A DNA stretch of 64,000 bases from Syngnathus acus (lineage: Eukaryota; Chordata; Actinopteri; Syngnathiformes; Syngnathidae). The stretch is taken from positions 9,706,786-9,770,785 of the forward strand of contig NC_051100.1 of assembly GCF_901709675.1 (NCBI RefSeq), in the 5' to 3' direction. Shown here in pieces: positions 27,319-40,056 of the stretch (position 1 is the first letter of the stretch; every line of letters begins with the position of its first letter). The notes beneath the pieces were generated by a model. The model was given only the letters and a program-made list of their open reading frames with translations, did not search any database and was not told the origin of the DNA. Position numbers and translations under genes: made by a program.

Positions 27319-30122
27319 ATTCATATTCATCAGGCTTAGCAGAGTAATGCCATTTTCATCATGATGTATTAGAATTTTTAATCCCAGGTAACAGGCGTGC
27401 GTGCTTCTTCACTCTTTAGCATCACAACTGCAGAGCCTCAGCAAAATGGCATCTGGCCCACACTGGCTTAATTGGACGGCAAAGTGCATGTTTTGTTTGT
27501 TGTTTGGATAAAGGACTCTCCACATATTGCAGGGCTGCCATGCACTGCTAACTGAGGTCCTGCGTCGCGTGATTGATTGGAGCTGCTTTGGCTCATTTAG
27601 CCTGCAAGGCCACGAGGAGCATAATGCTGGGAGCAGCCCAAAACCTGAACCTGCATGTATTATGACCATTATAGCAAACCAAGCCCTTGCTATATGGCAA
27701 TTCAAAAATAGCACCCCCTAGTATAGCAGATTTTTCATTTTTTGGGGGGTGTTGACAGAATATAGGCAAAACCAGATTTGGACAACAGGCTGTACAGCGA
27801 GAAGGTCAACTGGAAGAGATGCAGCAGTACGATTGTTAATTCTATTTAGCTGCCAATCTTCAACAGTGGCAATCAAGCAGCTCTGGTGTTCATTGTACAT
27901 AATCAAAGGTTGGCTGCATTAGGCGCTCTTTGTTCTAAGCATGAAAATATTCAAGTCAAAGACTAATATGGAAACCACAACAACCGCAGATTAGTTAACC
28001 GCTCAACTTTGGCAGAGGTTTGTTCTCTGTTCTGTTTGTCTCAGATTGTTTACAAAGGCATGGTGCTAATGTAGCCCCGCCCAGCACTTGACTGGATCCA
28101 AAGAACAATGTAGCAACTGATCTATTTTTGTGAAGAGCAATGAATACACACGATTGTGTATTTGTCCATGAAGGAGAGCGTGTGGGTGTGGCGCTCAAGC
28201 CAAGCGGAGCCTCAACTCGGTATGCATCTCCTGACCACGCCGCTCAGAGGTGACAGAGATGAAGAACCATGGCGGTGACATCACAGCTCAGAGCAACAAC
28301 AAATGTCATCTTGTTTTAACCCAAACAAAGGACACTTGTTTCTCTCGCAGATTGGCTCCCAGGATTTGTCCTGTGAGTTGGAAGTGTGACGACACAGAGC
28401 ACTGACCTTCTTTTCTCTACTAAAAGACGCTCTGTGTGGATCTGCGGAGGGCCAAGTCTGAGAGAAGCAATTTGGTGTTGAACATCGATCACACGAGGAG
28501 CTAAAATAACACACGGGTCTGACCCCAGCCTTCCTAATAATGGGTGAATACAAAACTACGTACGTCTAAACAAAGGCAATTTGACAGAACCCAGTATACC
28601 TTCCTGCAGCACCATCAGATACGCCGCTGTGCTTTCTGCTGTGATATTCTTGGATAAAAGACAACATTATTGATTCAAATCATTTCAGACACTCCAATAG
28701 AATTAGTAGATGTACAGCCAGGTGGGTGTCAACACCCTTTTCTTGGTGCAGGAACAGAATCCCAGAACATCATTACAGCTCCTACTTTCCGCTGTGAAGA
28801 TAATGTCAAGTGAGTTCAGTGAAATACTGAAATTTGCGTGTTATATCGGACCCCTGTGTTACTGCCTTCTTTATGTCCCAGATGTCGAGCCCGGCGGCGG
28901 CAATGAGAACAAGTCGGTTATCTTTTCCTCTATTGTCAAACTCCTCAGAGAGTAATATGACAATACAGCATTTGCCTTCCGATGTCGTCTGTCTCCTCAC
29001 TGACAACCTCAATGTTATGACAGGAACAAGTAACCAATTCAAGCAGTAGACTGAGCATGAAAATATGAGTACAATGATTTATGGCACAATCTCCACATAT
29101 CCTTCTTAATTAATAGTGTCACAGTGTACACGGGCAACTTTGGACAAGGATTCCTTGATCATTTTCCGTAAACGGCAAACAAATTAATCAAGTGGTTTTC
29201 AAGGTGTATGCCTTAGGGGGGCGGGGGTGTAATTAAGTGAATGACATGGCATCTTTCTCTTTTGTGTCAGTCTGCTATCACCACCCGACTTGAATGGAAA
29301 TGGGAGGTTTTGTCTGTCTGAAGATCTATGATAACATTTAGCGGCAGCACAGAGAGTTAATGGTAATATAATGTTTGACATTAACATTGGTGAGAGGTAG
29401 CAGCTGCTGTTGTGCAAGAGACCTTTTCAGCAGACTTGTTATAACTTCCATTATGGGGAGACACTTGAGATCCTTTGATAGTTTGCAGAAGAAGAATCAT
29501 TCCAAATGACCTCATGATCTCTTTGTGGTATAATATAGACACGCTAGTACAGCTGCTCTCCATTTATGCACATAATCATAAACTTGATAGATTTCTGAAT
29601 TTCCTTGTGTGCTGGCCTTCTTTTTAAATGATCATTTGAAAGATCTAAAGATGTTTTATTCACATTTATAGTATATATGTCGCGTATATTGTCGTTCTCG
29701 TTTCAGACCGGTGCCTATTGGCATGATTATCGACATTTCTTATCTGCTGTCTGTAACAAAGCTTTTAAACTTCATTGTAAAAAGGTCATGTGATAGGCTC
29801 AAAGGCAGAGCAGAACAACTCCTAATTGGTTCTTGAGGTGAGGTAATGTGACATTTGTTTATCAAGACAAGAATGAACTTTGACAATGAAGATAAAATGG
29901 AGCAATGTGTCCAAACTGAAGACTCCGTCATGAGCTGAGGACTTGATCCCGCCCAGTCTGTGCAGTCACGCCCGTGCCTGGCAATGTCAGCAGTTCTCTT
30001 TGCCCTCAGAATTTGCACAATCCCATGTGGCAGTTGGGCTCACGTTGCATGCTGGGGGGACCTTTGAGCTGAGATCCCCTTGGCCGCAGAACCACTTATC
30101 CCTGCAGCCATCTTGCCATGCT

Positions 30123-30141
30123 CCCAAAAAAATTTTTTGGG
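30123..30141. other. Palindrome CCCAAAAAAATTTTTTGGG (9-bp arms)
   Basis: Inverted repeat with one unpaired A at the centre. It would form a rigid A-tract/T-tract junction or a tiny cruciform. Confidence 0.6.
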
Positions 30142-32309
30142 ACCTCAGGGCAGCACACAACCCAAAATAACAAACCATATCAGCACTTTGATCTGCATCC
30201 CCAGGCAAGCTGTGACACTCGCGCAGCTGTTCCAACACCACTCAAGGCACAAACAAAATTGTGGGGAGGATTTAACGGTTATATATAGCTGGCACCGAAC
30301 CTTTCACCTCCAGTGATACGAGCTGATGGAGCCAGACATGGATAAGATGCCCGGTGACAGAGACACCCTTTAACTGTCCTTCAGATACATCCACAGAATA
30401 TGGGAGTGAATTGAATGGACGGCAATAAACAACAAATGCGGACCATAAAGCTCGATGAGAGCTGTTAATACGATTACTTGTTTGACTTTCTGAATCAAGT
30501 AGGATGGTGTAAGATAGTAGGACTGTCAGTGCGGCGACTGGAACAGCAACGAGAGACAAGTTAACTTACGAGAAGCGATGAACGGGCCGAGATGAGTTTC
30601 TTGGGTGCTGTTTCAAACCAAACTAGCGGACTTTCAGTTCCAATCTCGACATTGCTATAAATTTATATCACGCACCACATCTCACGTTGGCATACAGGGT
30701 GGCATTTTGAAGGGAGTCTGCAAACCTGCCAGTGGTTAGCTAACACTACCTGGTTAGCGAATCAATCACTGCCTCCGTTTAAAGAATTGCCATGAAAAGG
30801 TCATCTGTGACACCTTCTACTCCCAAATATAAGCTTTAAATAAAGTTGTGCATTGCTGTATCCCGCATTTGTATCTTTCACAAAACAAAATAAAATGACT
30901 TCAGTTCTAGCCTATGAGCAAAGAGACGCCACACCTCTGATCAAGGTCGCAGCTTAGGGAAGACTGATGAGCTTGCTGCGGCACTTTGTGTCTCAAACGC
31001 ATGACTTATGTTGCAAGTTGTGACTTTGCAACAGAGGCGCTGCACTGCGCGACACAGCTGAGGTTGTTCTTTCACAAGCCCTGACGGAGGGCTATAGACC
31101 TGCCAGTAATAACTCACAGCCTGGTTGCTTGACGCAGGACGCAATCACTATGCTGGTAACACATGCGAGGACGCAGTGATTCACACAGCGACAAGGACGT
31201 TACAGTTTGATCAACAACAATAATCTCTTTGTGGGGGGCATAATTCTTTTATTTTGCATTTTATTTTCAGCACATGTAAGACGATTTTGTCCAATTTGAA
31301 CAAAGCCACATCACTGGTTGTCCAAATATGTGCTCTGAAATCACTAATCCAACAAACACAATTACGCAGGTGGGGTCATGCCCTGCCCCAGTCACTGAGT
31401 GACTGAATGGTGCAGGCATCTCTTTGTGCGTGCTTGCGTGGGTGTGTGGGAAGCGGTGATACATCTACAGCAGAGTCGTTCCTACAACTTTGCCGGCCCT
31501 TTGTAAAGAAAGGCAGCGAAGAGTAACGAGAAGGCTTTCGGTTGCCAACGTGACAGTATGTGCACTCCTTGTTTCCGTGGCAACGGGCATATTGACACGC
31601 TGCAGTGCTGTGCTACTGGAAGTTGGCGGGCATCCAGGAAGCACCCCGCCTGCGCACGGAGCTCGCATTGTGCCTTTCAGCACGACACCAACCAAGCAAC
31701 ACTCCGTCCTTTTGGAATCTTTATGGGCTGAACGCCGATTTAAGGCGAATTGAAACAAATAGTGTGGCGTTGTTGTTATTATCGTGCTGGCATTCTTGTC
31801 TGTTGTGGTGTGGGGAGAGAGGGTTGGTAGTGAGCGAAAGAGAGCAACAGAGAAAAACATTGCCGGAGGAAGGGGCGAGGTCTGCGTCACGCCACGCTCG
31901 CATGTAACGATGAATAGAGCGAGAGGTGATGCTCGTGTTACGTTACAGGAACATACAACCGGCTGGACGGGGGGAGGGGCTGGGCTCAATACCAACAGAT
32001 GGATAAACCCAGGAGAGGAATGCGTGCCAAGCGCCAACTGTATCGGCGGCTTGCTGGGGCATGAAAATGTCAGGCGTCAGCGACGAGCCACGCGTTCCCT
32101 GCTATTTATATAATCCACCATGTGCCGCATGGACACATAAGGCCTGGAGAGCGGGAATGGCGGGGGTTAAGGGGAAGAGCACTGCCAGGCAGAGGCGGAG
32201 GCGAAATGAGTGCGTGTGACTCATCTCTCTATCGGCCGTAAACGCAGCCTGACAGGAGCCGCCATTGCTCGATGTGTTCAGACAGGCTGGGGAGGGAAAT
32301 GTCAACACC

Positions 32310-32344
32310 GGGCAGGCAGGCAGGCGGGCGGGCGGGCAGGCAGG
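32310..32344 (+). repeat. (GGCA)/(GGCG) tetranucleotide microsatellite
   Basis: GGCAGGCAGGCAGGCGGGCG followed by GGCGGGCAGGCAGG. The GGG runs in the middle could form a G-quadruplex. Confidence 0.92.
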
Positions 32345-35175
32345 ACCGTGCATGGCTAACAACCGCACGGGCCGATAAAGGCTAGCATTATCTCATCTCA
32401 CTCACACACCGATGCAAAGGCTGTACTTAGACCCCAGGCAAGTGGTTACTGGTCACGATGGAAACGACATGCTGGCTTTGTTTCGCTGCTGCCGCCTTGG
32501 CATGAGCGCAGAAGTACAGAGAGGAAATTTGCAAAAGCCCCACGCTGGGTGAAAGTCATTTAGTGGCTTGCTAGTCTCCAATTAGTGACTGGCTGGTGAA
32601 CAAGTAACCCCATCAAAACACATCGGCTGGCATTTTGCTACACGGCCTTTTCCAAAGCCCTCGGGGTCTGTGCGGGCGGCGTCCTTGTCCAGACAAAGCC
32701 CTCTAAAGCCTGGATTTCATTTCCACATTGTGCCCCGGTGTCCCCTTCATTGTTGATTTTTCCACTATGTGCAAGGCCAGTGCGTTCGGAGCGCTCTGTT
32801 AGGCCCGCGTCAAAAGAAAAACTCTCGGCTGCATGCGGACGGCTCGGCCACTCTTGTTATTCATGTCATGCCCAACGGTTTAGTGGGGCGGGGTGCAGAA
32901 TTTTCCAGAAGCAGCTGTGTGCTCGTGAGGCTGACAGACCAAATAGGTCTCCGACTCCCTCCTCTTCCTCTCTCTCCGAACCCCACCCCCCCCACCCCCT
33001 CGCACTCAGCCCTTCCCTTCCCCTCCATCAGCACGCTTGGCTCAGTGCCCAGACTTACTCCAACTCACACTGAAACAGAAATATCCGCACTCCCCACCAC
33101 CACCACCACCCTTCCCCCCTCCACTGAACATATCCCTCTGGCTCAACGGCGAAGCTTCCATCACTCTGGATGACATTGGATCATTTTTCTCCCCCTGCAC
33201 ATTGCAGCCAAAGAGAAGGACAAGGGAGGGGAGCGGCTGCCCTGTCTGCCTTGTGATTATATCATTACAGAGCGCTGTATACACTACGGTATATCCCACA
33301 CAACCTGTCATTAGCAGACTTTTTATGATGATGGGTCACAACTGCATTTGGTGAGTCTGTGCTATATCGAGAGACCCTCCGCCTGTGTTCGCCCACCTGT
33401 TGCGAAATGCATCACCGGAGTTATCAGCTAATCGGCAAAGCATTGCAAGCACTCTAAATAAAGCGGCCCCAGTCACAGTTGTGTAACGCACTCAAAATCA
33501 CCAACTCCAATAATAGCAGCCACCTGTCAAACACAGGCCACGCTTGCCCTCTCCAAATGATCCGTGGCTCAGAAATGCTTTTCGAAGCAATAGTTTGCCA
33601 AAAATCAAAGACAAATGGCGAGACAAAAGCAAGAGATGCAGGCAAGACGGAATGCCGTTATGAAGCCTTGATTGATGACAGTATTAGCACTCAGAAGAGA
33701 AATAGCTCCCATACTTGGTTATGTAACATACAGAAAAACTACAGCGAATCGCTCTGTGCAGACACACACTTTATCCCACCGATACAAACAAAAAGTGACA
33801 AAATATCAAACGGTGATGCTGTTTTCTGCTGACAACAGGATGAAAGAAGGATAGCAAAGTTGTGTGCTTTCTTATTCCGCAACTCCAGAGTGTAATTGTG
33901 CGGTTGTGGCAGAGGCTGATCTTTGTAGCACGCAGACGCGCTCGCCGCACCGCAGCCCGACTTGACAGGGCAATAATTATGTGAGGCCGAGGCCCTAAGC
34001 GGGAGCCGGGCTAGAACAGACAAGGACGGGGAGGAAATGAGCTGCTGTGAGCATCCCATAATACATCACCGCAGATCTGCTGACACACCCCAGAAAGCCA
34101 GCCATTCATCAGCCTAGCGGGCCGCTCCCTCGTCAGATACACGCCGCCGACGTTTGCATTCACAGTCCAACCATTTACTACATCATGGCAGTGAAGCTGG
34201 AACAATTCGCCGTCGTCGCCTGCGTCTCCTCAGCCTGTGTTTACCTTAAATGGACTTTGTGCACTTCTTCGGCGCGGAGACACAAAGACATGCGGGGATT
34301 CATGAATACCTACACACATAAGGCAGATCCCAACCACCACAGAAGCAGACCCTAAAATATTTAGGCTACCATCGCTATAAATAATACGCAGTAACAAGAA
34401 AAATCAAAGTACTAATTCTATTGTTTATCATATTAGAGAATATAATTGCATTTGCGCCTGTCAGCAGAGGCCGTCATTGAATTAGCTTGGCTTTCTCCAA
34501 TGAAGAATATGAGAATGAGGAGTAAAATCATTTTGTAATTGGCGCAGTCATTAGATAAGCACTCAAACTCTGGGATTTGTGAAATCTTACGAAATTCGTA
34601 GTGTACCGTACTTTTCTTACAAGCAAACTTTGTTTGGTGAATGAGGTCCTGTGTTTCTCATTTTAAAAAAAACGTTGCAGTGCAGAGAGCTGAAGATCCT
34701 TCTGGAGAAAAGCTGTGCTTGCTGCTCACGTGTTTACTTTTAGCCTGGCTCATGCTGGGCGGTAAATCTAACTTTAGTCTGGCATGTGAGACCGGGCAAC
34801 ACAGCCCAAATACATACATTGGGTGGGCGGGGTGCTTGCTAGGCAGCTGGAGAGCCCATCTTGTGTACGTACATAGAATCGGATGGAGAAAACAGGCTGA
34901 TCCTAAGACTTGAATGCACACTAGATAAGGCATCCTGTTGTTTCTTTTTTTTTATGCAGCATAGTAGCAATGCACCATCTTATCAGCTGATCCCAAGCCA
35001 GGCGTCTGGGCTTGTTGCTCAGCAGAAAAACAAGAGATCGTGCCGTCCTCGAAAGCCCAAACGCTCTTGGAAGCGTCCCATTCTTTGTCTTCGTCTCTCA
35101 CTTCGCCTCTTTCCCATGTTCGTTTTTCATCCGCTCTCCTCAGAATTTTTTTTTGTCCTCTTTCCTTCTTCCTCT

Positions 35176-35199
35176 CCTCCCTCCCTCCCTCCCTCCCTC
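35176..35199 (+). repeat. (CTCC)n polypyrimidine tract
   Basis: Six CTCC units inside a longer pyrimidine-rich region (about 35140-35200). Confidence 0.92.
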
Positions 35200-35284
35200 A
35201 GCTGCTCCACTTACAAGATTTGGCAGCACTCCAAGATCTGAGAAAAACATTGAGGCATAGCTTGGTTTGATGTCTGGAAAGAGC

Positions 35285-35308
35285 AGGAGGGAGGGAGGAA
35301 GAGAGAGT
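35285..35308 (+). repeat. (GGGA)n/GA polypurine tract, inverted partner of 35176-35199
   Basis: AGGAGGGAGGGAGGAAGAGA is the near-complement of the CTCC tract about 85 bases before it, so the two could pair as arms of a hairpin. Confidence 0.85.
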
Positions 35309-38300
35309 CCTCATTTCCATTTCACAGACTTGATTCATAGCAAGGCGGCAACAGAAAATGAGAACTGTAAGAACGTATAGTGAGAGAGTAACTGCCAGTC
35401 AGAGGGAAATGTAAAGATAAGGCAGACATACATGTTTGCAGAACATGAGTAAAAATATAGATTGACATGACGTCGTCTTCTCGCCGAGCTAAACTCAGTG
35501 AACCCTACCACGGAGAGAGAAAGTCCATTTGGCTCTCGGCATTGTAATCAATTGAAAAGCCAGCCAAGAATCTGAAGGAACGTTTTACACATCCAGCCAT
35601 GCTCCTCCTAATTGCCGGTTGGAGCTCCAACTTCTCCGTCTTCTCGCTCCCTCCTTCCTTTCCAGCGCCTCGACAAGAAGCCTTCATTACGACCCTCGCG
35701 GGAGGCTGAGCCTGACTCCAAAGGGGAACTTTGATTGATGAAAAAAAGAGGGCGATGTGAGTGTGTCCTCAATACAACATTTGCTGTGACCTTGTTTTCC
35801 CTGACAGGTCTAAATTTAAACCAAGCGGATCGGTTTTACAGCGAGCGGGAAAATGTGGTCCAGATACTCCTTTTGGCACATTATTGTGCTAAACATAGAT
35901 GGGTTAGTGAAACAGCTGGCAACATGTAATACTTCACTGTCTCGCACATGCCATCCCTCTCTCCCTCCCACTCGTTACCCATTAACCTCGCTTTAACAGC
36001 TCCAAAATATTTCCATGGGTGAAAATGCGGAGGAATTATAGTTGCACAAGGAGTTATACACCTTAAACACCACATCGCTAATTGAGTTTGACTTTTTCAC
36101 ACAATTACATTCTATTAGTGCTACCTCACAATGAAAACACGTCTTGTAACATTGTGTTTTTAGTGCGTGTCTCCATTGTCAGCCAGCAATGACCTTCAAA
36201 ACATGCACTTCCTCTTCAGACCAAAAATTCCCCCACTCATTACGTATTTTGGAGACGAGCCACAGCGCCGTCGGCTCGGTATTATGAACATAATGTTTTG
36301 AGCAGATGACAGATGATAAATGCATAGTCCACGCAAAGGCAGTCTGGACTCAGACAAGGTCAGGCGGCTAAATTTACCACAAAACTATCAATAATGCAAT
36401 GCAAAACATCAATGCGATGCTCGGACGACATTGTGAGTTTTGCAGAAACGTATCATTTTATCTCGGTGCGCATTATTACAAGCGAAGAGGAACATAAACG
36501 AATCAGTTCAATCACAGAGAGCTCATATTACACAGAGGGATATTTCCAAACATTAAATGTGTCTCTGTGATAAGAAGAGTTTGTGTTCAGTTTTTACTAC
36601 GATATTGACAACACAATAGAAAACATGATACGCAGTTATCATTGCGCAACCTCCACATGAATAAAGCAAACACGGCTTTTTCCAGTCAACGAGTGCACTC
36701 CTCGCTCTAAGTGTTGTTCCAGAGACAACAAATATGAACTGTGACCCATCCAAGCTGTGGCCTCTTTACCCCATCAACATCTTTGCGTAAGGGCCGCATG
36801 CCGAGCTACAGTTTAGTTAACCATTAAGAGGCGAGGCGGTGAGGCAACAGACTATCTCTTCTTGCCTCTCACTTAGTCTGATGAACAGTCACATATATCA
36901 ATCAAACAGCCAATGAGGGAGGGATTTTACAAGCATTGATTAAACAATATGCCGGAGTGATAAAGAATGCCGCAAATGTGTGTAACAGCTGCAACATCAA
37001 ACTAAGGTTCTCACTCGAAAGCAGCCAAACGGAATGAATGACTTTGTCTGCGGAGACGTCAGTTTCGCTTCCACTTGGCGGAGACGTGTCAGTTTAGAAT
37101 AATGTGGCAAGATAGCATCCGAGCCAGGTCTCATCGGCAGATTAAACATGAACGAAAAACTCCCTGAAGGTAAGTAACACAAAACCAAATGAAGGCAAGA
37201 GAGACGTTAACTCAAAAGCGTCCCAGCATGCCTCGGTAGTATCAACAAAAGCAACATCATAATAGTTGAATAGGTTTTTTTGTGACTGTTTGCTAACTTG
37301 TCTCCGCTTATTAATCACCCTCGCTTCTGCTGTGAACCCATTTCACTAGCCCCAATACAACCACCAGTGCACCATTTTTTTTTTTTTGGCACAGACATTA
37401 CCGCCGTATTTGTGGCAGCGCGTGCTATTTTAGTGAACGAACACGCATCGGTCCAGTTGCGATAACACTTTATGGCAGTGCATACAAATGTTCCTTTGTG
37501 TGCTCGTGCACAAGCCACCGCGTGCACACACATTGCTAATCTTGACGGCCATTCCATTATGAAGCACAAGTGGGTCAAAGTCCTGATTCATAAAATAAAG
37601 TGCACATTGACTGGTAGATGGCGCGAGTCTGACTAACTGCAGCGCTGACCTTTATCAAACGAGGCTGCGTTTCTGGTTTTAAAGTCCAAGTGATAAGCGG
37701 CTGATAAGAACACCAGTAAACGGAAAGGGGTTATAAACAAACGGCGGTCTTTGAAATGGCACGTATTGAAAGACGAATATCATAAAAGATTTTATCTTCT
37801 TTTTTGTGTTTCAGGTTAATAGGACATGTTAGATCCAATCAACTTTTGTTCTTAGTTTGCTAGGACAGCATATATGATCATGGAGGAAAACATTTCGATG
37901 AATCCTGAAGGAGTTAAGAATAGAACTGCATTCGTTGGCACACCGTTGCAACATTTTTTAGCCCTGCAACTGACAGCTCAACAAAACATGAGCAGGAAGC
38001 AGATTGTGTCTCAAATAATTACGCAACTACCTACTACATCAACACATGCAGCACCCCCACCCAGCCCTGCGAGCAAGAGTGTCTGTTTGCTGCAGCGTCA
38101 GCTACATGCGAGCGAGACTTCTTTGTCTGTACAAGTCAACACCGCTTGTCGTTTGAAGGCACACTAACTGCCTTTTGTCATTTAACGACGGCATAAGCAG
38201 CTCGCACTTTGCAGGGACGGGTCGAGACGCCCCGTTGACATCACGCACGGCGACCTGCCGTTGACACTTTACGGCACCTCTTTTGAGATTCTGCCACGTG

Positions 38301-38449
38301 CACGTGAGCGTGCACTCACTATGTGGGAGCACACACTGCCTACTCTTGTAGATTTCTGCTCTTATTAGGGCTGAGCCCTGCAGTCAGTGTGTTGTCAGAA
38401 TGACCGAATGTGGGAAATATGTTTTGCTGTGCTACAAATGCAGCCCAAT

Positions 38450-39337
38450 TCATGCTTGCAGTCTGCACTGATGTTTTTATTGGCCACTTGTGATAGGAAC
38501 AAAACAAAGATGATGTCTGGCCCAACCTGCATACAAGCTGCAACTCTTGTGACGGATTCGGATGCAGATCAGTGATTCATAGCGTAACTTTCATTGCCAC
38601 ATCATGGTGGCGCTGATAATGGTGCACGTTCCCACATGAACTGACTCAACAGATTCCATCTGACTGAACATGACTTGGCACATATTTCAGTAGGCAGCAG
38701 TCAGTCACAACGCTGCGCAAATGGAAGCAATTTGGGGGTGAGGGGGGTTGAGGGGCAATGAGCCTGTTATTACCAAGCGCGCTTTCATTTTTTACGAGTC
38801 ATGTGCGCAGAGACAGGGGTGCCTTTGTGCTGCCTGCTAGCCCACTTACGTCCTCCTGAGGCGTCACAACAAGCAGAAAGGAGCCCTGCCTTCCGCGCAC
38901 GTCCGCAGCCCGGCGCCCCTTAACCACTCGAATGAAGCAAGCTCAGACAATCAGTTCATACAAGATCAAGAAATTGTATTTGGCAATTTTTAAACAAGTG
39001 CATACAAGTACAGCTAAAAGCATTTCAGTTTTGCCAAGTGCTCGTAGAGTAGCATTAGTCACATTCTACGTTAAACAGGAACTGCCACCAGACCTAGAAG
39101 TACATCGAGAATTGTGTTAAACATCAACAAAGAGGAACGTAGTCCATTATAATGAGTACATACCTTTATCTTCAAAAATATAGAAACACAATGTATTCAA
39201 AAATCAAAAATTATACAACCATGTTTACGAAGTATACTCTTCCCTTGGGTCCAATATGTACAAGTCCGTTAGTTTGTTTGAATGGTATGTATGTGATATT
39301 TATATATTTATACTCGTTTTCTCGGCTTGGAACCAAA
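38450..39337 (-). other. Probable irf2bp2 3' untranslated region (end uncertain)
   Basis: AT-rich sequence directly after the stop codon with no recognisable coding content. The first canonical AATAAA read on the minus strand is the complement of 38476-38481. A weaker variant signal, AATACA, is the complement of 38975-38980 and is followed by TG-rich sequence, so an earlier cleavage site near 38950 is possible. Base composition becomes GC-richer below about 38930. Transcript ends would have to be mapped to place the boundary. Confidence 0.4.
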
Positions 39338-40056
39338 TCAAGGGTCCCTCTCCTTTTTTACTTTGACGTCTCCTGCCAGGATGGTGGCAATTTCCCCCTG
39401 CATGAAAGCCCACGGTACGTTGGAGCCCACCAGGGGACACTTCTCCCCGCTCGGACAGTACACTTCACCCGTGGCGCCTTGCTGCTTTATGCTCTCCCTC
39501 GAGCAGGGGAAGCAGAACTTGTGAGAGGGCACAGACGGGCACTGAACAAAGTGGGTGTCCTCTAAACGCTCGTGGCACAGCGTGCAGCACAGGGGTATGC
39601 TGCCCGGCACCGAGGAGTCCGGAATGCTTTGGGGGTGCACTTGGTCCATGCCTGGCACGTGGGGGGTACCTGCACCTGATGCATCTCTCTGCGCCAGCCT
39701 CCTCTGACTCATGGAGGAGGGCGAGAGGGGACTGCTGCTGTTCCTGCGGGTGGTGGAGTGGACCTGGTTGGCGTCCTTGGGGGAGCTGTTCCCGCCCGCA
39801 TTGTCTGCCGCCATGATGAGTGCCGCCATGGGGGACTGGCCGTTCTGGGCTGCCTCCGGCGGGGTGGTGCGGGAGTGGGGGGATATCGTGGAAGGGGGGT
39901 TGGCGAAGCTCGGAGGGGGGACCGGTGGCATTTTGAGTCCGTCGGAAGGCGGAGGTAACCACTGCTGCGCCTCTCCGTTGAGCTTGGCGGCCGTGCCCTC
40001 GCTCTCGGGTTCAGGTGACGCTTTTCTCTTCATGCTGCGGGGGTGTTTTCCTCTGT
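39338..40056 (-). CDS. irf2bp2: irf2bp2 exon 2 (coding part), C-terminal C3HC4 RING-type finger
   Basis: Begins after the acceptor CCCACCTCCAG. The first two bases complete codon 280 (Asp), and the frame continues through the basic KRKASPEPE segment. Conserved islands follow: [18 protein letters not shown] (about 343-360) and [13 protein letters not shown] (about 374-386). The probable zinc ligands are C437, C440, C452, H458, C461, C464, C480 and C486, a C3HC4 spacing. The tail after the finger ends KVKKERDP at a stop codon at 39340-39338. No ligand is missing and there is no frameshift. Confidence 0.95.

Larger units (their letters stand above)
14506..32309. other. Non-coding flank; no gene recognised
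   Basis: Only microsatellites, one short inverted repeat-tail remnant (20595-20635), a 14-bp X-box palindrome (18831) and small perfect palindromes (27302, 30123) stand out. No splice-flanked frame with protein-like composition was found. Confidence 0.55.
32345..38449. other. Non-coding region downstream of irf2bp2
   Basis: Contains the inverted CTCC/GGGA tracts and a block at 34400-34560 dense in developmental factor words: ATCAAAG (TCF/LEF) at 34403-34409, ATTGTTTAT (SOX/FOX) at 34420-34428, TAATTGG at 34536-34542 and AGATAAG (GATA) at 34553-34559. A CTCF-like GTAGATGGCGCGA lies at 37614-37626. No coding exon is seen. Confidence 0.45.

Noticed and set aside
31465-32037. 190-codon minus-strand frame with hydrophobic start
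   Set aside because: Ser/Thr/Pro/Leu-rich composition from biased DNA, with competing frames on the other strand. No motif.
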